Shown piece by piece: positions 54,092-63,537 of a DNA stretch of 64,000 nt. Numbering within the stretch: position 1 is the first letter of the stretch; each line of letters begins with the position of its first letter. Source of the DNA: Shewanella atlantica (lineage in GTDB: Bacteria > Pseudomonadota > Gammaproteobacteria > Enterobacterales > Shewanellaceae); assembly GCF_003966265.1 (NCBI RefSeq), contig NZ_RXNV01000011.1, forward strand, positions 1-64,000, written 5' to 3'. The position numbers and the translations under genes were made by a program. The notes under the pieces were generated by a model, which was not told where the DNA came from, searched no databases, and worked only from the letters and a program-made list of their open reading frames with translations.

Positions 54092-54751
54092 CTATCGATA
54101 CAAACGAACCGGCATGGGGATCACCTGAAACACTTCAGCTAATACCTTTTGAAAATCCAGCGCCAGATGGGCAATGCCTGAATAGAAATCGGTTTGTGAA
54201 TGTTCAATGGCCAACTCGAGGCAGCGATGTGACCATGGCAACATATGATGCTGCAGTAGCACACTCAAGGTTCGTCGTACGGACTCATCATCGGGATTAT
54301 CGACTAACAGGCCCAGAAGCCTATCTATCACGGAAAAAAACAGGGCGATATGGTCCTGTGGTTGATTGTACTCCAGCTCAAATTCGATCCCTTGCTGCTT
54401 ATAGAAGGCTATCAATTCAAGTGTCGATCTGTCGTTGAGTAATTGCGCCTCTCCCAGGTATACCGAGCCCCAAGGCATGGCGTTGGGCTCTTCGGGTCCG
54501 AAAAAAAGCTGACCGTAATCGAGTTTCAACTCATCGAGCTGCTCACCCGAGTACTGAGACAGATATCGACTCAGTGCAACTTTTCCCGTTTGATTCTCTT
54601 GTGATTGACCGAACTCTGGCCAGGTCTCTACGACGTCATATTGCTTAAAGTTACTCAAAAGTTCATCTGTCGGATAACTGAGTAAAACGTTATGCAGAAT
54701 ACGTGCGATTCCTTGACCAGCTTGAAAATCGAATGTGTTGATTGATGGCAT
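54092..54751 (-). CDS. dmsG: DmsG, TorD-family chaperone
   Basis: 219-aa all-helical cytoplasmic chaperone. The segment LDYGQLFFGPEEPNAMPWGSVYL and later EYNQPQDHIALFFSVI carry the E/D-x-P-D-H-style motif of TorD/DmsD proteins, which bind the twin-arginine leader of the molybdenum subunit until cofactor insertion. It lies 77 bp after dmsB. Confidence 0.85.
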   Translation of the reverse strand: MPSINTFDFQAGQGIARILHNVLLSYPTDELLSNFKQYDVVETWPEFGQSQENQTGKVALSRYLSQYSGEQLDELKLDYGQLFFGPEEPNAMPWGSVYLGEAQLLNDRSTLELIAFYKQQGIEFELEYNQPQDHIALFFSVIDRLLGLLVDNPDDESVRRTLSVLLQHHMLPWSHRCLELAIEHSQTDFYSGIAHLALDFQKVLAEVFQVIPMPVRLYR

Positions 54752-54828
54752 AATAGACTCAATATAAAAATTAAAGGCGCCCTTACAGGCGCCTGAAACG
54801 GTTCAATTATATTAGAACCGCTATGAAA

Positions 54829-55506
54829 TTAAACTTCCGATAAGTTTAAGATCTGTCCTTCACTACTACCTGCCGGGCTACCGTTGACGTTAGCCTTGAT
54901 GATCAGGTTAGGAGAGGTAATTGAAGGTGATGGCAGCGGAGCAATATGACCGTCTCCATCGCCATATTTGGCGCGTAGGTTATCCATAGTATCGAAGTCT
55001 AGTGCACGTAGCGGGCAAGACTCGACACATACAGGCTTACGACCTTCGGCGATTCGCTCGAAGCAGCCATCACACTTAGTCATCACTTTACGTTCGCGAT
55101 CAATTTGCGGCGCATCATATGGACATGCTCGAGCACAGCTCTCACAACCGATACACAGCTCTTGAGCCACGTGAACCAGACCATCTTCACGACGTTTATG
55201 CATCGCGCCGGTAGGGCAAGCTTTCACACATACCGGTTCAGAGCAGTGGTTACAACCGATAGACATGTAATAAGCAAATACATTTTGCTCAAAACAGCCA
55301 TTGTTACCTTTGGTCCACTCTCCGCCACCGTACTCATACACACGACGCCAGGTTACGCCCTCGAGTGCAGGTAAGGCATTGCCTTCCGGATTGCTGTTAT
55401 TACGAATTTCGTTGCTTTGACGGTCCTTGCAAGACACGTGACATGCTTTACAGCCACTACACTTAGTGCTGTCTACATAAAAACCATATTGAGTTGGTTG
55501 AGTCAT
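54829..55506 (-). CDS. dmsB: DmsB, iron-sulfur subunit of DMSO reductase
   Basis: 225 aa with four ferredoxin-type cysteine clusters, beginning CSGCKACHVSC, then CNHCSEPVCVKACP, CIGCESCARACP and CDGCFERI. It passes electrons to the molybdenum subunit. No signal peptide, so it is exported as a partner of DmsA through the Tat route. It starts 14 bp after dmsA. Confidence 0.93.
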   Translation of the reverse strand: MTQPTQYGFYVDSTKCSGCKACHVSCKDRQSNEIRNNSNPEGNALPALEGVTWRRVYEYGGGEWTKGNNGCFEQNVFAYYMSIGCNHCSEPVCVKACPTGAMHKRREDGLVHVAQELCIGCESCARACPYDAPQIDRERKVMTKCDGCFERIAEGRKPVCVESCPLRALDFDTMDNLRAKYGDGDGHIAPLPSPSITSPNLIIKANVNGSPAGSSEGQILNLSEV

Positions 55507-55520
55507 AATTAACTAGTCTC

Positions 55521-58049
55521 TTAAATCTTTTTAATTGCAACACGGTTAGTGTGCTGTGGGTTGCCTTTAGCGACAGGGCTTGGCTGATAGCGGGTTAGCG
55601 TGTTGATCGCGCCACCTTCATCTATGATGTGACCCGTGCTGCCAACAGTGTTACCTGGCTTAAACCATGCTCCCTGACCTAACGCAAACACACCTGGCGC
55701 AACACGCGGAGTGATGCGCACCTTAACAGCAATAGAACCACGCTCGTTATACATCTCAATCTTATCGCCAGAGCTCAGACCGTTCTCTGCAGCATCCATT
55801 GGGTTCACCCAAACGGCATCTTCTACCGCTTCACGTAACCAAGGCACGTTGTGGTAGCTTGAGTGAGTACGGCCCTTAGTGTGGTAACCCGCTAACTGAA
55901 TCGGGTAATCGGTGCTGGTATCTTCATCTTCATAGCCATCCCAGGTCACTGTGTACTGAGGAATAGCTGTGATGGTGTCACCCTTAACCTTGGTTGGGTT
56001 TGCGTCACTGTTTTCTTGATCCCAGTTCGCGGCGCGCCATGCAAGCTCGGCAGAGTAGATCTCAATCTTGCCACTTGGGGTCGACAGTGCTTTACCACCA
56101 TTGATGTAGCTTTCAAGGGCAACATGCTTGTCGTTCATGTTTTTACGGAAGAAACCGACCTTCTGAGCGTCTTTGTAAGTCGCCGGGAAGGCAGGTACGA
56201 CGCCCAGGTTAGTGCTGCTGTCTTTCGTCTTCTGGTATAACTCTTCTAGCCACTGCTCTTCAGTTTTACCTTCGGTAAATTCGGCTTCACAACCCATGTA
56301 CTTAGCAATCAGTGCTGCCGCTTCATACATTGACTTACAGTCCCACATAGGCTCGATCGCCGACTTCATCGCGGTGATGTAACCCAGTGCACCAGAGGCA
56401 TAGCTGTCGTTAACCAGGTCGTTTGATTCTAACCAGCTGGTATCAGGCAAGATGATGTCGGCAAATTTAGCACCTGGCGTCATCCAGCAATCACAGCTGA
56501 CAATCAGCTCAACACCGGTTTCATCTTCTAAGATTTTAGCCGTGTTGTTGATCTCGGCGTGTTGGTTCAACAGCGAGCTGTCTGACGCAGAGATAATAAC
56601 CTTAATATTGGTGCCCAGTGGCGTGTCTAAACCGTCTGTACCGCGAACGCCGTGGCTGCGTGCAGTCATGGTTTCGCCGTTATGGATCGCTTCAGACCAG
56701 GTAAAGAATGAGATGCTCTCTTTAACCGGATTGCTACCCGTTGGAATACCTGCGCGGTACATGCCGCTCATGTATGGCAATTCACCATTCGATGAACCTA
56801 AGGTGCCCAACTTGCCCGTTAATACAGACAGCATGTATAGCGCGCGCATGCTTTGCTCGCCATTGGCCTGACGGTTCACTCCAGCGCCAACAACTATGTA
56901 AGGGGCTTTAGCGTTTTGTAGGTCGGTGGCAATCTGCTCAAGCTGCGCAGCCGGAATACCGGTAATTTTTTCGGCCCATTCCGGTGTCTTCAGCGGCTGA
57001 TCGGCGTAGATGCCCTGACTTAAGATGTAATCGCGGTAGTTTTCTTCCGGCTTCATCACCTTAGCGTATTCTTGCTTGGTGGCATCGCCGCTAGTAGCAA
57101 AAAGCTCTTTTTGCGCAGTGATAGACGCAGCGTCGAAGCCCACTGCATACTTGTTGATAAAGCTGAGTGAGTTCTGGTCGACCCAACCTGAACTAATCAT
57201 TTGATAAGCAATCGCTTCAGCAAATGCCGCGTCGGTACCCGGACGGATAGGTAACCACTTCGACTCTTTACCTAACATAGAGTCAGTGTAACGAGGGTCA
57301 ATCATGACAACTTTCAGGCCGTTACTTTTTTGCAGTGCTTTGAGGTAGTCATAACCTTCACCACTGCCGCTTTGGCGGATCTCGCTTGGGTTATAAGCCA
57401 CACCTAACAGGAAGTCGCTGTTTGCCAGAGTCACCGTCGATGAACCTGAAGTACTTCCGGTACCGAAGGTATGCTTAGCCGCCTCCATCTGCTGCGCCCA
57501 GGAGTAGTTACCATAGGCATTCAGGCAGCCACCGTTCAAGTTAAACAGACGGTTAAAACAGGCATTAGAAGCGAAGCCATAGTAAGCCCCCGAGCCATAG
57601 CTACGGAAGATCGCTTTGTTGCCGTGCTCGGCAATCACTGACGTTAACTTAGTACCGATAGTTTTTGCTGCTTCGTCCCAGCTGATAGGGACAAACTTAC
57701 CTTCACCACGCTTACCAACACGTTTCATCGGTGTTTTTAAACGGTCAACGGCATAGGTTCGTTGACGCAGTGAGCGGCCACGGGCACAGGCTCGCACCTG
57801 ATAAACATCATCACCATCGGCAACGTCATGATCGGTTTCAACGCGAGTAATGACACCATCACGGCTAAATACTTTGACCGGGCAGTTAGAGCCACAGTTA
57901 ACCAGGCAGGATGACCAGGTGATCTGCTCTTCACCTACAGGCGGCTTTGGCGGCACAACATTGGCATCATCTGAACTGGTTTTACAACCTGTTACGCTTG
58001 CTGCACAACCCATGGCTGCACTCATTTTTAAGAAACTTCTACGTTCCAT
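55521..58049 (-). CDS. dmsA: DmsA, molybdopterin DMSO reductase (extracellular type)
   Basis: 842 aa. It has a twin-arginine leader (RRSFLK) and a lipobox-like VTGC after it, so the mature enzyme may carry lipid. An N-terminal 4Fe-4S set (CLVNCGSNC, with a further Cys near residue 93) precedes the Mo-bisMGD domains; the Mo-coordinating Ser lies in GNYSWAQQ. The operon with MtrA- and MtrB-like genes indicates that it works on the outer surface of the outer membrane, receiving electrons through DmsE/DmsF. Confidence 0.93.
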   Translation of the reverse strand: MERRSFLKMSAAMGCAASVTGCKTSSDDANVVPPKPPVGEEQITWSSCLVNCGSNCPVKVFSRDGVITRVETDHDVADGDDVYQVRACARGRSLRQRTYAVDRLKTPMKRVGKRGEGKFVPISWDEAAKTIGTKLTSVIAEHGNKAIFRSYGSGAYYGFASNACFNRLFNLNGGCLNAYGNYSWAQQMEAAKHTFGTGSTSGSSTVTLANSDFLLGVAYNPSEIRQSGSGEGYDYLKALQKSNGLKVVMIDPRYTDSMLGKESKWLPIRPGTDAAFAEAIAYQMISSGWVDQNSLSFINKYAVGFDAASITAQKELFATSGDATKQEYAKVMKPEENYRDYILSQGIYADQPLKTPEWAEKITGIPAAQLEQIATDLQNAKAPYIVVGAGVNRQANGEQSMRALYMLSVLTGKLGTLGSSNGELPYMSGMYRAGIPTGSNPVKESISFFTWSEAIHNGETMTARSHGVRGTDGLDTPLGTNIKVIISASDSSLLNQHAEINNTAKILEDETGVELIVSCDCWMTPGAKFADIILPDTSWLESNDLVNDSYASGALGYITAMKSAIEPMWDCKSMYEAAALIAKYMGCEAEFTEGKTEEQWLEELYQKTKDSSTNLGVVPAFPATYKDAQKVGFFRKNMNDKHVALESYINGGKALSTPSGKIEIYSAELAWRAANWDQENSDANPTKVKGDTITAIPQYTVTWDGYEDEDTSTDYPIQLAGYHTKGRTHSSYHNVPWLREAVEDAVWVNPMDAAENGLSSGDKIEMYNERGSIAVKVRITPRVAPGVFALGQGAWFKPGNTVGSTGHIIDEGGAINTLTRYQPSPVAKGNPQHTNRVAIKKI

Positions 58050-58083
58050 TAATATTTCCTCTTGCGATTTTCCGCACTGCGCC

Positions 58084-60093
58084 TTAGCGCAACAAATAGC
58101 TAAACGACAGCATCACTTGGTGCGCGTTATAGTCATGGTTAAGCTCACCTAACGTGGTTAGCCCCGGCACAGCATTCGTCGCGACTTGAGCCGCATCTGT
58201 GTCGTAATATCGTTCATATTGATAACTCAGCTTCAATGCCATCTGTTTGCTCAAGGCATAATCGGCATACATACGCACGCTGTGGTTATAGGAGAAGTAA
58301 TCACCGTATGGCTGGCTGGAATCGGCCGTGATCAGTGTGCCCCCGACCGAGGTGTCACTGATTGAATTACTGAACAGGTAATCACCACCTAAGGTGAGTT
58401 TGTCCTGCATCAAGCCGCCGTAGCTAAAACCGGCACCGATATTGATAAACTCATCTTCAATATCCGCATTCCAGTCCGGGCTCGAAAAACTCTGGCTACC
58501 AGCTTGTGCCGAGTTGATCCACTGCTGACCGGCAAAGCCGTAAGCCGACAAGTGCTTACTCAGCTGCAGACTCAGATTGACGTCATAGCCAAAGTCTTCC
58601 GATTCAGTCAGACCTATCTCGGTGGCATCATAATCATCTTTGGCATAACGTCCGGTAACATCGATGCTCATCCAGGACAGGGGCGTGTGATTCACCTTAA
58701 GCTCAACGGCATTACGTTTACGATCCGCAAGATAGTACTTGCGCATCAAGGCATTCTCTTGTGAAGAGGTGAGCTCGTTAACTTCATAATCTGAGCCACC
58801 GCGATTGCCATGGCTGGCTTTCAGGTTGACATTGAACTTATCGAAGGCGCTCACATTAAGCTTGGCCCACAGGCTATCTTCATTGGTCTGCTCGCGCTCG
58901 CTATAGCTGCGTTCAACCTCTTTTCTGTCATACCCGGCTTGCAGACGGTAACCACTGGCAATGCGATAGCTGGCATTGACCTTATAGGTGTTACGCTCGA
59001 TATCCTGAGGCACATTTTGCTTGAATAAGCCGCTTAAGCCGTTGTAACTGTACTGGGTAAACTCCCACACAGAGCTCTTGTTATCGCGTTTGCTGTAATC
59101 GACGCTACCACCTAAACGCAGGCGATTGCTCAACATGGAGGTCACCGCAAAACGCCCATCTAAGGTATCTATCTGCCCATCCCAGCTTTGGAGCGGATTA
59201 CCACTCATCTGGATAAGCGCATCATCCTGAATCATTCGTCCCGTCACCAAACGCCCGCTCATCACTGTGCGATTAAGTTGGTACTGACCCGAGAGTGACA
59301 CCTGATGAGCCTCATTATCCGGCGTTGCAGAATAGACATCATTCATGTGAGGCAGGCTCAAATCTTTGATGTTATTGCTGTAATAACTACCGAAATAGCT
59401 CAACTCAGTTAACCAGTTATCACCGGCTAAAGATGCTCCGGCATCGAGCTGCTTAGTGGTGGCATCGACGGGCAAGCCAAAGTTAGTTGGACTCGGGGCT
59501 ACCAGACTGCTCGATTGATGACCCGTTTTATCTTCCTGGCTATAGCGGATGAAGGTGTTATAACCCCCCTCGCCATAATTGAAGCCTATCGCCGACTTCT
59601 CTCGCTTTAGCGCCAGATCAAACTCATTGGTATAAGGGCTAGGTGTTAACATCCCATCGTTATGCCAAAGCTGACTCTGCACATCGCCCGCTTGATAACT
59701 CTTAAGCGATTGATAATCCAACTCCAATTCATATAAGCCAGATTTACCTACCTTGATATTGGCAAAGCCGTTGTCCATACCTAACTGATGAGCTTGAATT
59801 TGAGCCTGATACCCGGTCTCATTCTGATAGTTGATATCACCACTTACGGCAGCGATTGCACCATCTTCAGCGGTTCCCAGCGCATTACCGGCATGGATAT
59901 CATCCACCGAGTTGTAACCCGCAGAGACCGAGACCTCACCGCGATAGCCATTGGTTGAGACACAGCGTTTACACTGGTACTTATCCATATTGATCGAATC
60001 AGTATTGGCGTTACCAACACCGAAGTTTGTCGCCATCGCCGAGCCTGAGACGGCCAGGAGCGATACTGTGATGATATTGAGTTTAAATCTCAT
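58084..60093 (-). CDS. dmsF: DmsF, MtrB-like outer-membrane barrel
   Basis: 669-aa beta-barrel that sheathes the decahaem cytochrome and lets electrons cross the outer membrane. It has a signal peptide ending GSAMA and a conserved N-terminal CxxC (C41-C44, CKRC), followed by many alternating strands and a C-terminal barrel strand (MLSFSYLLR). It begins 14 bp after dmsE. Confidence 0.92.
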   Translation of the reverse strand: MRFKLNIITVSLLAVSGSAMATNFGVGNANTDSINMDKYQCKRCVSTNGYRGEVSVSAGYNSVDDIHAGNALGTAEDGAIAAVSGDINYQNETGYQAQIQAHQLGMDNGFANIKVGKSGLYELELDYQSLKSYQAGDVQSQLWHNDGMLTPSPYTNEFDLALKREKSAIGFNYGEGGYNTFIRYSQEDKTGHQSSSLVAPSPTNFGLPVDATTKQLDAGASLAGDNWLTELSYFGSYYSNNIKDLSLPHMNDVYSATPDNEAHQVSLSGQYQLNRTVMSGRLVTGRMIQDDALIQMSGNPLQSWDGQIDTLDGRFAVTSMLSNRLRLGGSVDYSKRDNKSSVWEFTQYSYNGLSGLFKQNVPQDIERNTYKVNASYRIASGYRLQAGYDRKEVERSYSEREQTNEDSLWAKLNVSAFDKFNVNLKASHGNRGGSDYEVNELTSSQENALMRKYYLADRKRNAVELKVNHTPLSWMSIDVTGRYAKDDYDATEIGLTESEDFGYDVNLSLQLSKHLSAYGFAGQQWINSAQAGSQSFSSPDWNADIEDEFINIGAGFSYGGLMQDKLTLGGDYLFSNSISDTSVGGTLITADSSQPYGDYFSYNHSVRMYADYALSKQMALKLSYQYERYYDTDAAQVATNAVPGLTTLGELNHDYNAHQVMLSFSYLLR

Positions 60094-60107
60094 AATATTG
60101 CTCCCTA

Positions 60108-61058
60108 TTAGCGCTGCAGCAAGCTGCCTGACGGATGGTTAGAACCATGGATCTTGCTGTGACAGTTCAAGCAACTCTTACCGCCGCCGAAAGCATCCAT
60201 TCCCGGTTCCTGCACCACTCGGCTGGCATGACCATCGGGGGCATGACACTGCTGACAGAGTTGAGGCGCTCGGCTCTTCAACATGCCTTCATTGACGCTG
60301 CCGTGAGGGTTATGACAGGTGACACAGTTCTCAGTCACCGGTGCGTGTTCCCACAAAACCGGGCCACGTTTTTCACTGTGACATGAATAGCAGGTATCAT
60401 TAATCGTCGGCTTATTCAGGGCACTTTCACTCATAGAGCCATGAGGAGAGTGGCAGTCGATACAGGTCATCTGATCCCATTTCAGAGGGTGAGATGAGCG
60501 TTTATTCATATCGGCTTTCTCTTTGGTATGACACGAGCTACAGGTGTCATTGACACTGAGCTTATCCAGAGCGGGGTCTTTGGCGCTGTGCAGCGTATGA
60601 CAGTCGGAGCAGGCCACCTCTTCAAGGTTATGGGTACTGCTGTGCCACGCCATCTGTTTTGCATCGTTATGACAGCCCTGACAAACACTGTTTTGCGCGG
60701 AGGCCGACAGTTTGCTGTCTTTACCGAAGGCGATCATCGGCTCCTTTCCGCCCCTGTTATGCTTTCCTTGAGGACCATGACAGGCTTCACATTGTAGTCC
60801 AGCCATTGGCGACTGCTTATTGTTCATCATGCCGTGAGTACCATCGAAAATCGCCATTACGGCTTCATTTTTTCGGTGACACATCAAGCAAGAATCGGCG
60901 CCTTTCGAAGAATATTCACCAGCCGAGAACTTTTCAGCTAATTTTTGTTCAAGTTGTTCACCGGTGAGATTTTGCCAGGGAGTGGCATGTGCACTTAGGG
61001 ATAAACACAAGACTGTGACTAACCCACAAAATAATTTGTAGAAAACGCGAAAAATCAT
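60108..61058 (-). CDS. dmsE: DmsE, decahaem cytochrome c (MtrA family)
   Basis: 316 aa from the ATG giving a signal peptide that ends SAHA; a start 30 bases upstream would place an unusual Cys-rich tail ahead of it. Ten CxxCH haem sites can be counted (CLMCH, CEACH, CQGCH, CSDCH, CSSCH, CIDCH, CYSCH, CVTCH, CQQCH, CLNCH). It conducts electrons from periplasmic carriers through DmsF to DmsA. First gene of the operon. Confidence 0.94.
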   Translation of the reverse strand: MIFRVFYKLFCGLVTVLCLSLSAHATPWQNLTGEQLEQKLAEKFSAGEYSSKGADSCLMCHRKNEAVMAIFDGTHGMMNNKQSPMAGLQCEACHGPQGKHNRGGKEPMIAFGKDSKLSASAQNSVCQGCHNDAKQMAWHSSTHNLEEVACSDCHTLHSAKDPALDKLSVNDTCSSCHTKEKADMNKRSSHPLKWDQMTCIDCHSPHGSMSESALNKPTINDTCYSCHSEKRGPVLWEHAPVTENCVTCHNPHGSVNEGMLKSRAPQLCQQCHAPDGHASRVVQEPGMDAFGGGKSCLNCHSKIHGSNHPSGSLLQR

Positions 61059-61827
61059 TAACTCGACCTTACATAAATAACAAACCAAGTTATTAACCGG
61101 AATAGAACAATTAATAACATTCAGCTCAGATATAAATATTTTAAGGTAATTAAATATAAAATTTCATTTGTTAAAAACAATTAAACAAAACTGAGATGCA
61201 ATTAATAAATATAATAAACCTGTGATATAGCACCGCCACCAACGATAATGAATATCATTACCGCTGACAACATAAATAAGACTAAGCCACTGAAAAATCA
61301 CAGAATGTATAAATTCAATACGTTACAATGGTTACCGTATGTTAAAGCCTGCACCGGGGCTTGTTAATCGTAGGTTTGAGCCTGAAATACGCCGAATATG
61401 ATTGAGTTCAAAATAATGAGATGTTGTTGTAACGCTTAAAAAATAGCATCAAGCAGGGAGCCTAAATCAGAGTCGTAGAAAATTTAATTATGTGCCCCTC
61501 CCCTCCAAGCGATATATACAACGTGATCTATAACTCATGCTGCATAATAAAAAACTACTTAAGAAATTTATTTAGCAAGAGCGAAGTGTAATAAAAACTT
61601 ATTTATTCTTTACGACACTTATATTAACCACCTCAATCTTAGCCCTCATTAGAACAAATAAAGGCGCATTTTAAATGTGGGTTAAAACCGTATTTTTAAT
61701 AACTAGATATAAAAACAGAATCATATAATTTCGCTCCGTAGACGCTTATCAAGCTTATCCCGTTAAAAAATACTCCTTTAAAGTGAATCGAGGTACACTA
61801 TCTGTATCAGTCAACGGGTACTTATCC
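61059..61827. other. Roughly 770-bp regulatory region between dmsE and menD
   Basis: No gene seen. It is strongly AT-rich and must hold both divergent promoters. A Fur-box-like palindrome is at 61244-61262. Several ArcA-like tracts (for example GGTAATTAAATA near 61146) occur, and a CRP half-site TGTGA is at 61221. These are weak except the Fur-like one. Confidence 0.6.
61244..61262. promoter_or_regulatory. Fur-box-like palindrome
   Basis: GATAATGAATATCATTACC matches 16 of 19 positions of the classic Fur box. It lies 186 bp upstream of dmsE and 566 bp upstream of menD. A link of DMSO respiration (60 or so bases of haem-rich protein genes) to iron supply would be reasonable, since DmsE alone needs ten haems. 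Confidence 0.5.
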
Positions 61828-63537
61828 ATGCAAATCGACAAGACAGCAGAGCTAAATCTATTATGGGGCACTCTAATACTCGAGGAGCTCGCACGCCTTG
61901 GGATTCAACATGTGTGTATGGCACCGGGCTCGCGCTCGACTCCCTTAACACTCGCCGCCGCAAAGCAATCAAAGCTTAAACAACATCTGCATTTCGATGA
62001 ACGCGGACTTGGGTTTATGGCACTCGGTCTGGCAAAAGCGAGCCAGGCTCCGGTAGCCATTATCACGACCTCCGGGACCGCAGTCGCAAACCTCTACCCG
62101 GCAATAATCGAAGCCTGGTTAACACAAGTTCCTTTGATAGTCCTATCCGGAGACAGACCCCCGGAATTGATCGACTGCGGTGCCAATCAAGCCATCATAC
62201 AGCCGGCTATCTTTGCCCAATATGCCAAGCAGGTTAATCTGCCGACACCGGATATCTCTATCCGGCCAGAGGCTCTGCTTACCACGTTAGATGAAGCAAT
62301 CAGCAATCAAAGCCAACCTGTTCATATTAATTGTATGTATCGGGAGCCACTATATCCATCGACCATGAGTGCCGACTTTACTCAGTACCTGAGTACGCTG
62401 GGTAATTGGCAACATACGGCGTACCCTTTTAATCAATACGGTAAAACGTCACAGCATAGCCTGCCAACCCAAGATGCACTGGCCCGCTTCGTTCATGGAA
62501 AAGGTGTCATCATTGCCGGCACGCTTTCACCCGAAGAGTCGCCGGAATCCCTTGTCGAACTGTCACAGAAATTAGGCTGGCCACTCCTCACCGATGCTCA
62601 GTCTCAGCTCAGGCAGCATTCCGGTGTCATTGGTAACGTGGATCAACTCCTGCACCAACCCAAAGCCAGGGCCCTGTTGGCACAGGCTGAATCTGTTCTG
62701 GTATTTGGCGGACGCTTGCTCTCAAAACGCCTCATCAGTTTCTTAAGTGAGCAGAAATGGAAGCGTTATTGGCAGGTATTACCCCAGCAGATGAGATTAG
62801 ATCCAAGCCATAGTGCCAAGCAGGTATGGCATTCCAGTGTGGCGGCCTTCGCTTCACAAGCCTGGCCTCGCTCATCGGATGCCAACTGGGCGCTGCAACT
62901 CGTCCAGTTTAATGACGGGCTTGAAACGCTGTTTCAACAGCAGATCGACAACGCCGAGTTTGGTGAGGCTATGGTCGTTCGTGCAATAGCTAAGGCTCAA
63001 AACCGCCAAAGCCAACTCTTTATCGGTAATAGCCTACCGGTACGTTTATATGACATGTTTGCTCCGATCACCCCCGACTCCCCCCGCACTTATACCAATC
63101 GCGGCGCATCGGGTATCGACGGCCTGCTCGCCACCGCTTGTGGTGTCGCTCAGCATAAAGGGAAAGCCACCACCTTACTCATTGGTGATATATCCCAGTT
63201 ACACGATCTGAATTCACTGGCCATAGCGCGGACGATTGAAAGCCCTTTTGTCATCGTCATTTTAAATAATGATGGCGGCAATATCTTTAACTTGCTTCCA
63301 GTCCCCGATGAGAAACTCAGGAGTGATTATTACCGTCTGGCCCATGGGTTGGAATTTGGCTATGGCGCGGCTATGTTCGGCCTGGCCTACAATCGGGTCG
63401 ATGACTTCGAGAGTTTCAATGAAGCCTACCGAGAGGCCATAGACTACCAGGGCCCTTCGGTGATTGAAGTATCGGTCGCTCAAGATCAAGCGAGTGAGCA
63501 GATAGCTCGCATCGCCACCTGGGTAAAACAAGGCTGA
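61828..63537 (+). CDS. menD: MenD, SEPHCHC synthase (menaquinone synthesis)
   Basis: Thiamine-diphosphate enzyme that joins isochorismate and 2-oxoglutarate in the first committed step of menaquinone synthesis. 569 aa from the ATG at MQIDKTAELN, which is the usual family start; a GTG 15 codons earlier has no better binding site. The motifs MAPGSRSTPLTLAA, the catalytic Glu region LHFDERGLGFMALG and the ThDP motif LLIGDISQLHDLNSL to ILNNDGGNIF are present. Its TGA overlaps the menH ATG by one base (TGATG). Confidence 0.94.
   Translation: MQIDKTAELNLLWGTLILEELARLGIQHVCMAPGSRSTPLTLAAAKQSKLKQHLHFDERGLGFMALGLAKASQAPVAIITTSGTAVANLYPAIIEAWLTQVPLIVLSGDRPPELIDCGANQAIIQPAIFAQYAKQVNLPTPDISIRPEALLTTLDEAISNQSQPVHINCMYREPLYPSTMSADFTQYLSTLGNWQHTAYPFNQYGKTSQHSLPTQDALARFVHGKGVIIAGTLSPEESPESLVELSQKLGWPLLTDAQSQLRQHSGVIGNVDQLLHQPKARALLAQAESVLVFGGRLLSKRLISFLSEQKWKRYWQVLPQQMRLDPSHSAKQVWHSSVAAFASQAWPRSSDANWALQLVQFNDGLETLFQQQIDNAEFGEAMVVRAIAKAQNRQSQLFIGNSLPVRLYDMFAPITPDSPRTYTNRGASGIDGLLATACGVAQHKGKATTLLIGDISQLHDLNSLAIARTIESPFVIVILNNDGGNIFNLLPVPDEKLRSDYYRLAHGLEFGYGAAMFGLAYNRVDDFESFNEAYREAIDYQGPSVIEVSVAQDQASEQIARIATWVKQG

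Noticed and set aside
61381..61420. TTGAGTTCAA as an FNR site
   Set aside because: The spacing is TTGA-GT-TCAA, too short for the TTGAT-N4-ATCAA consensus.
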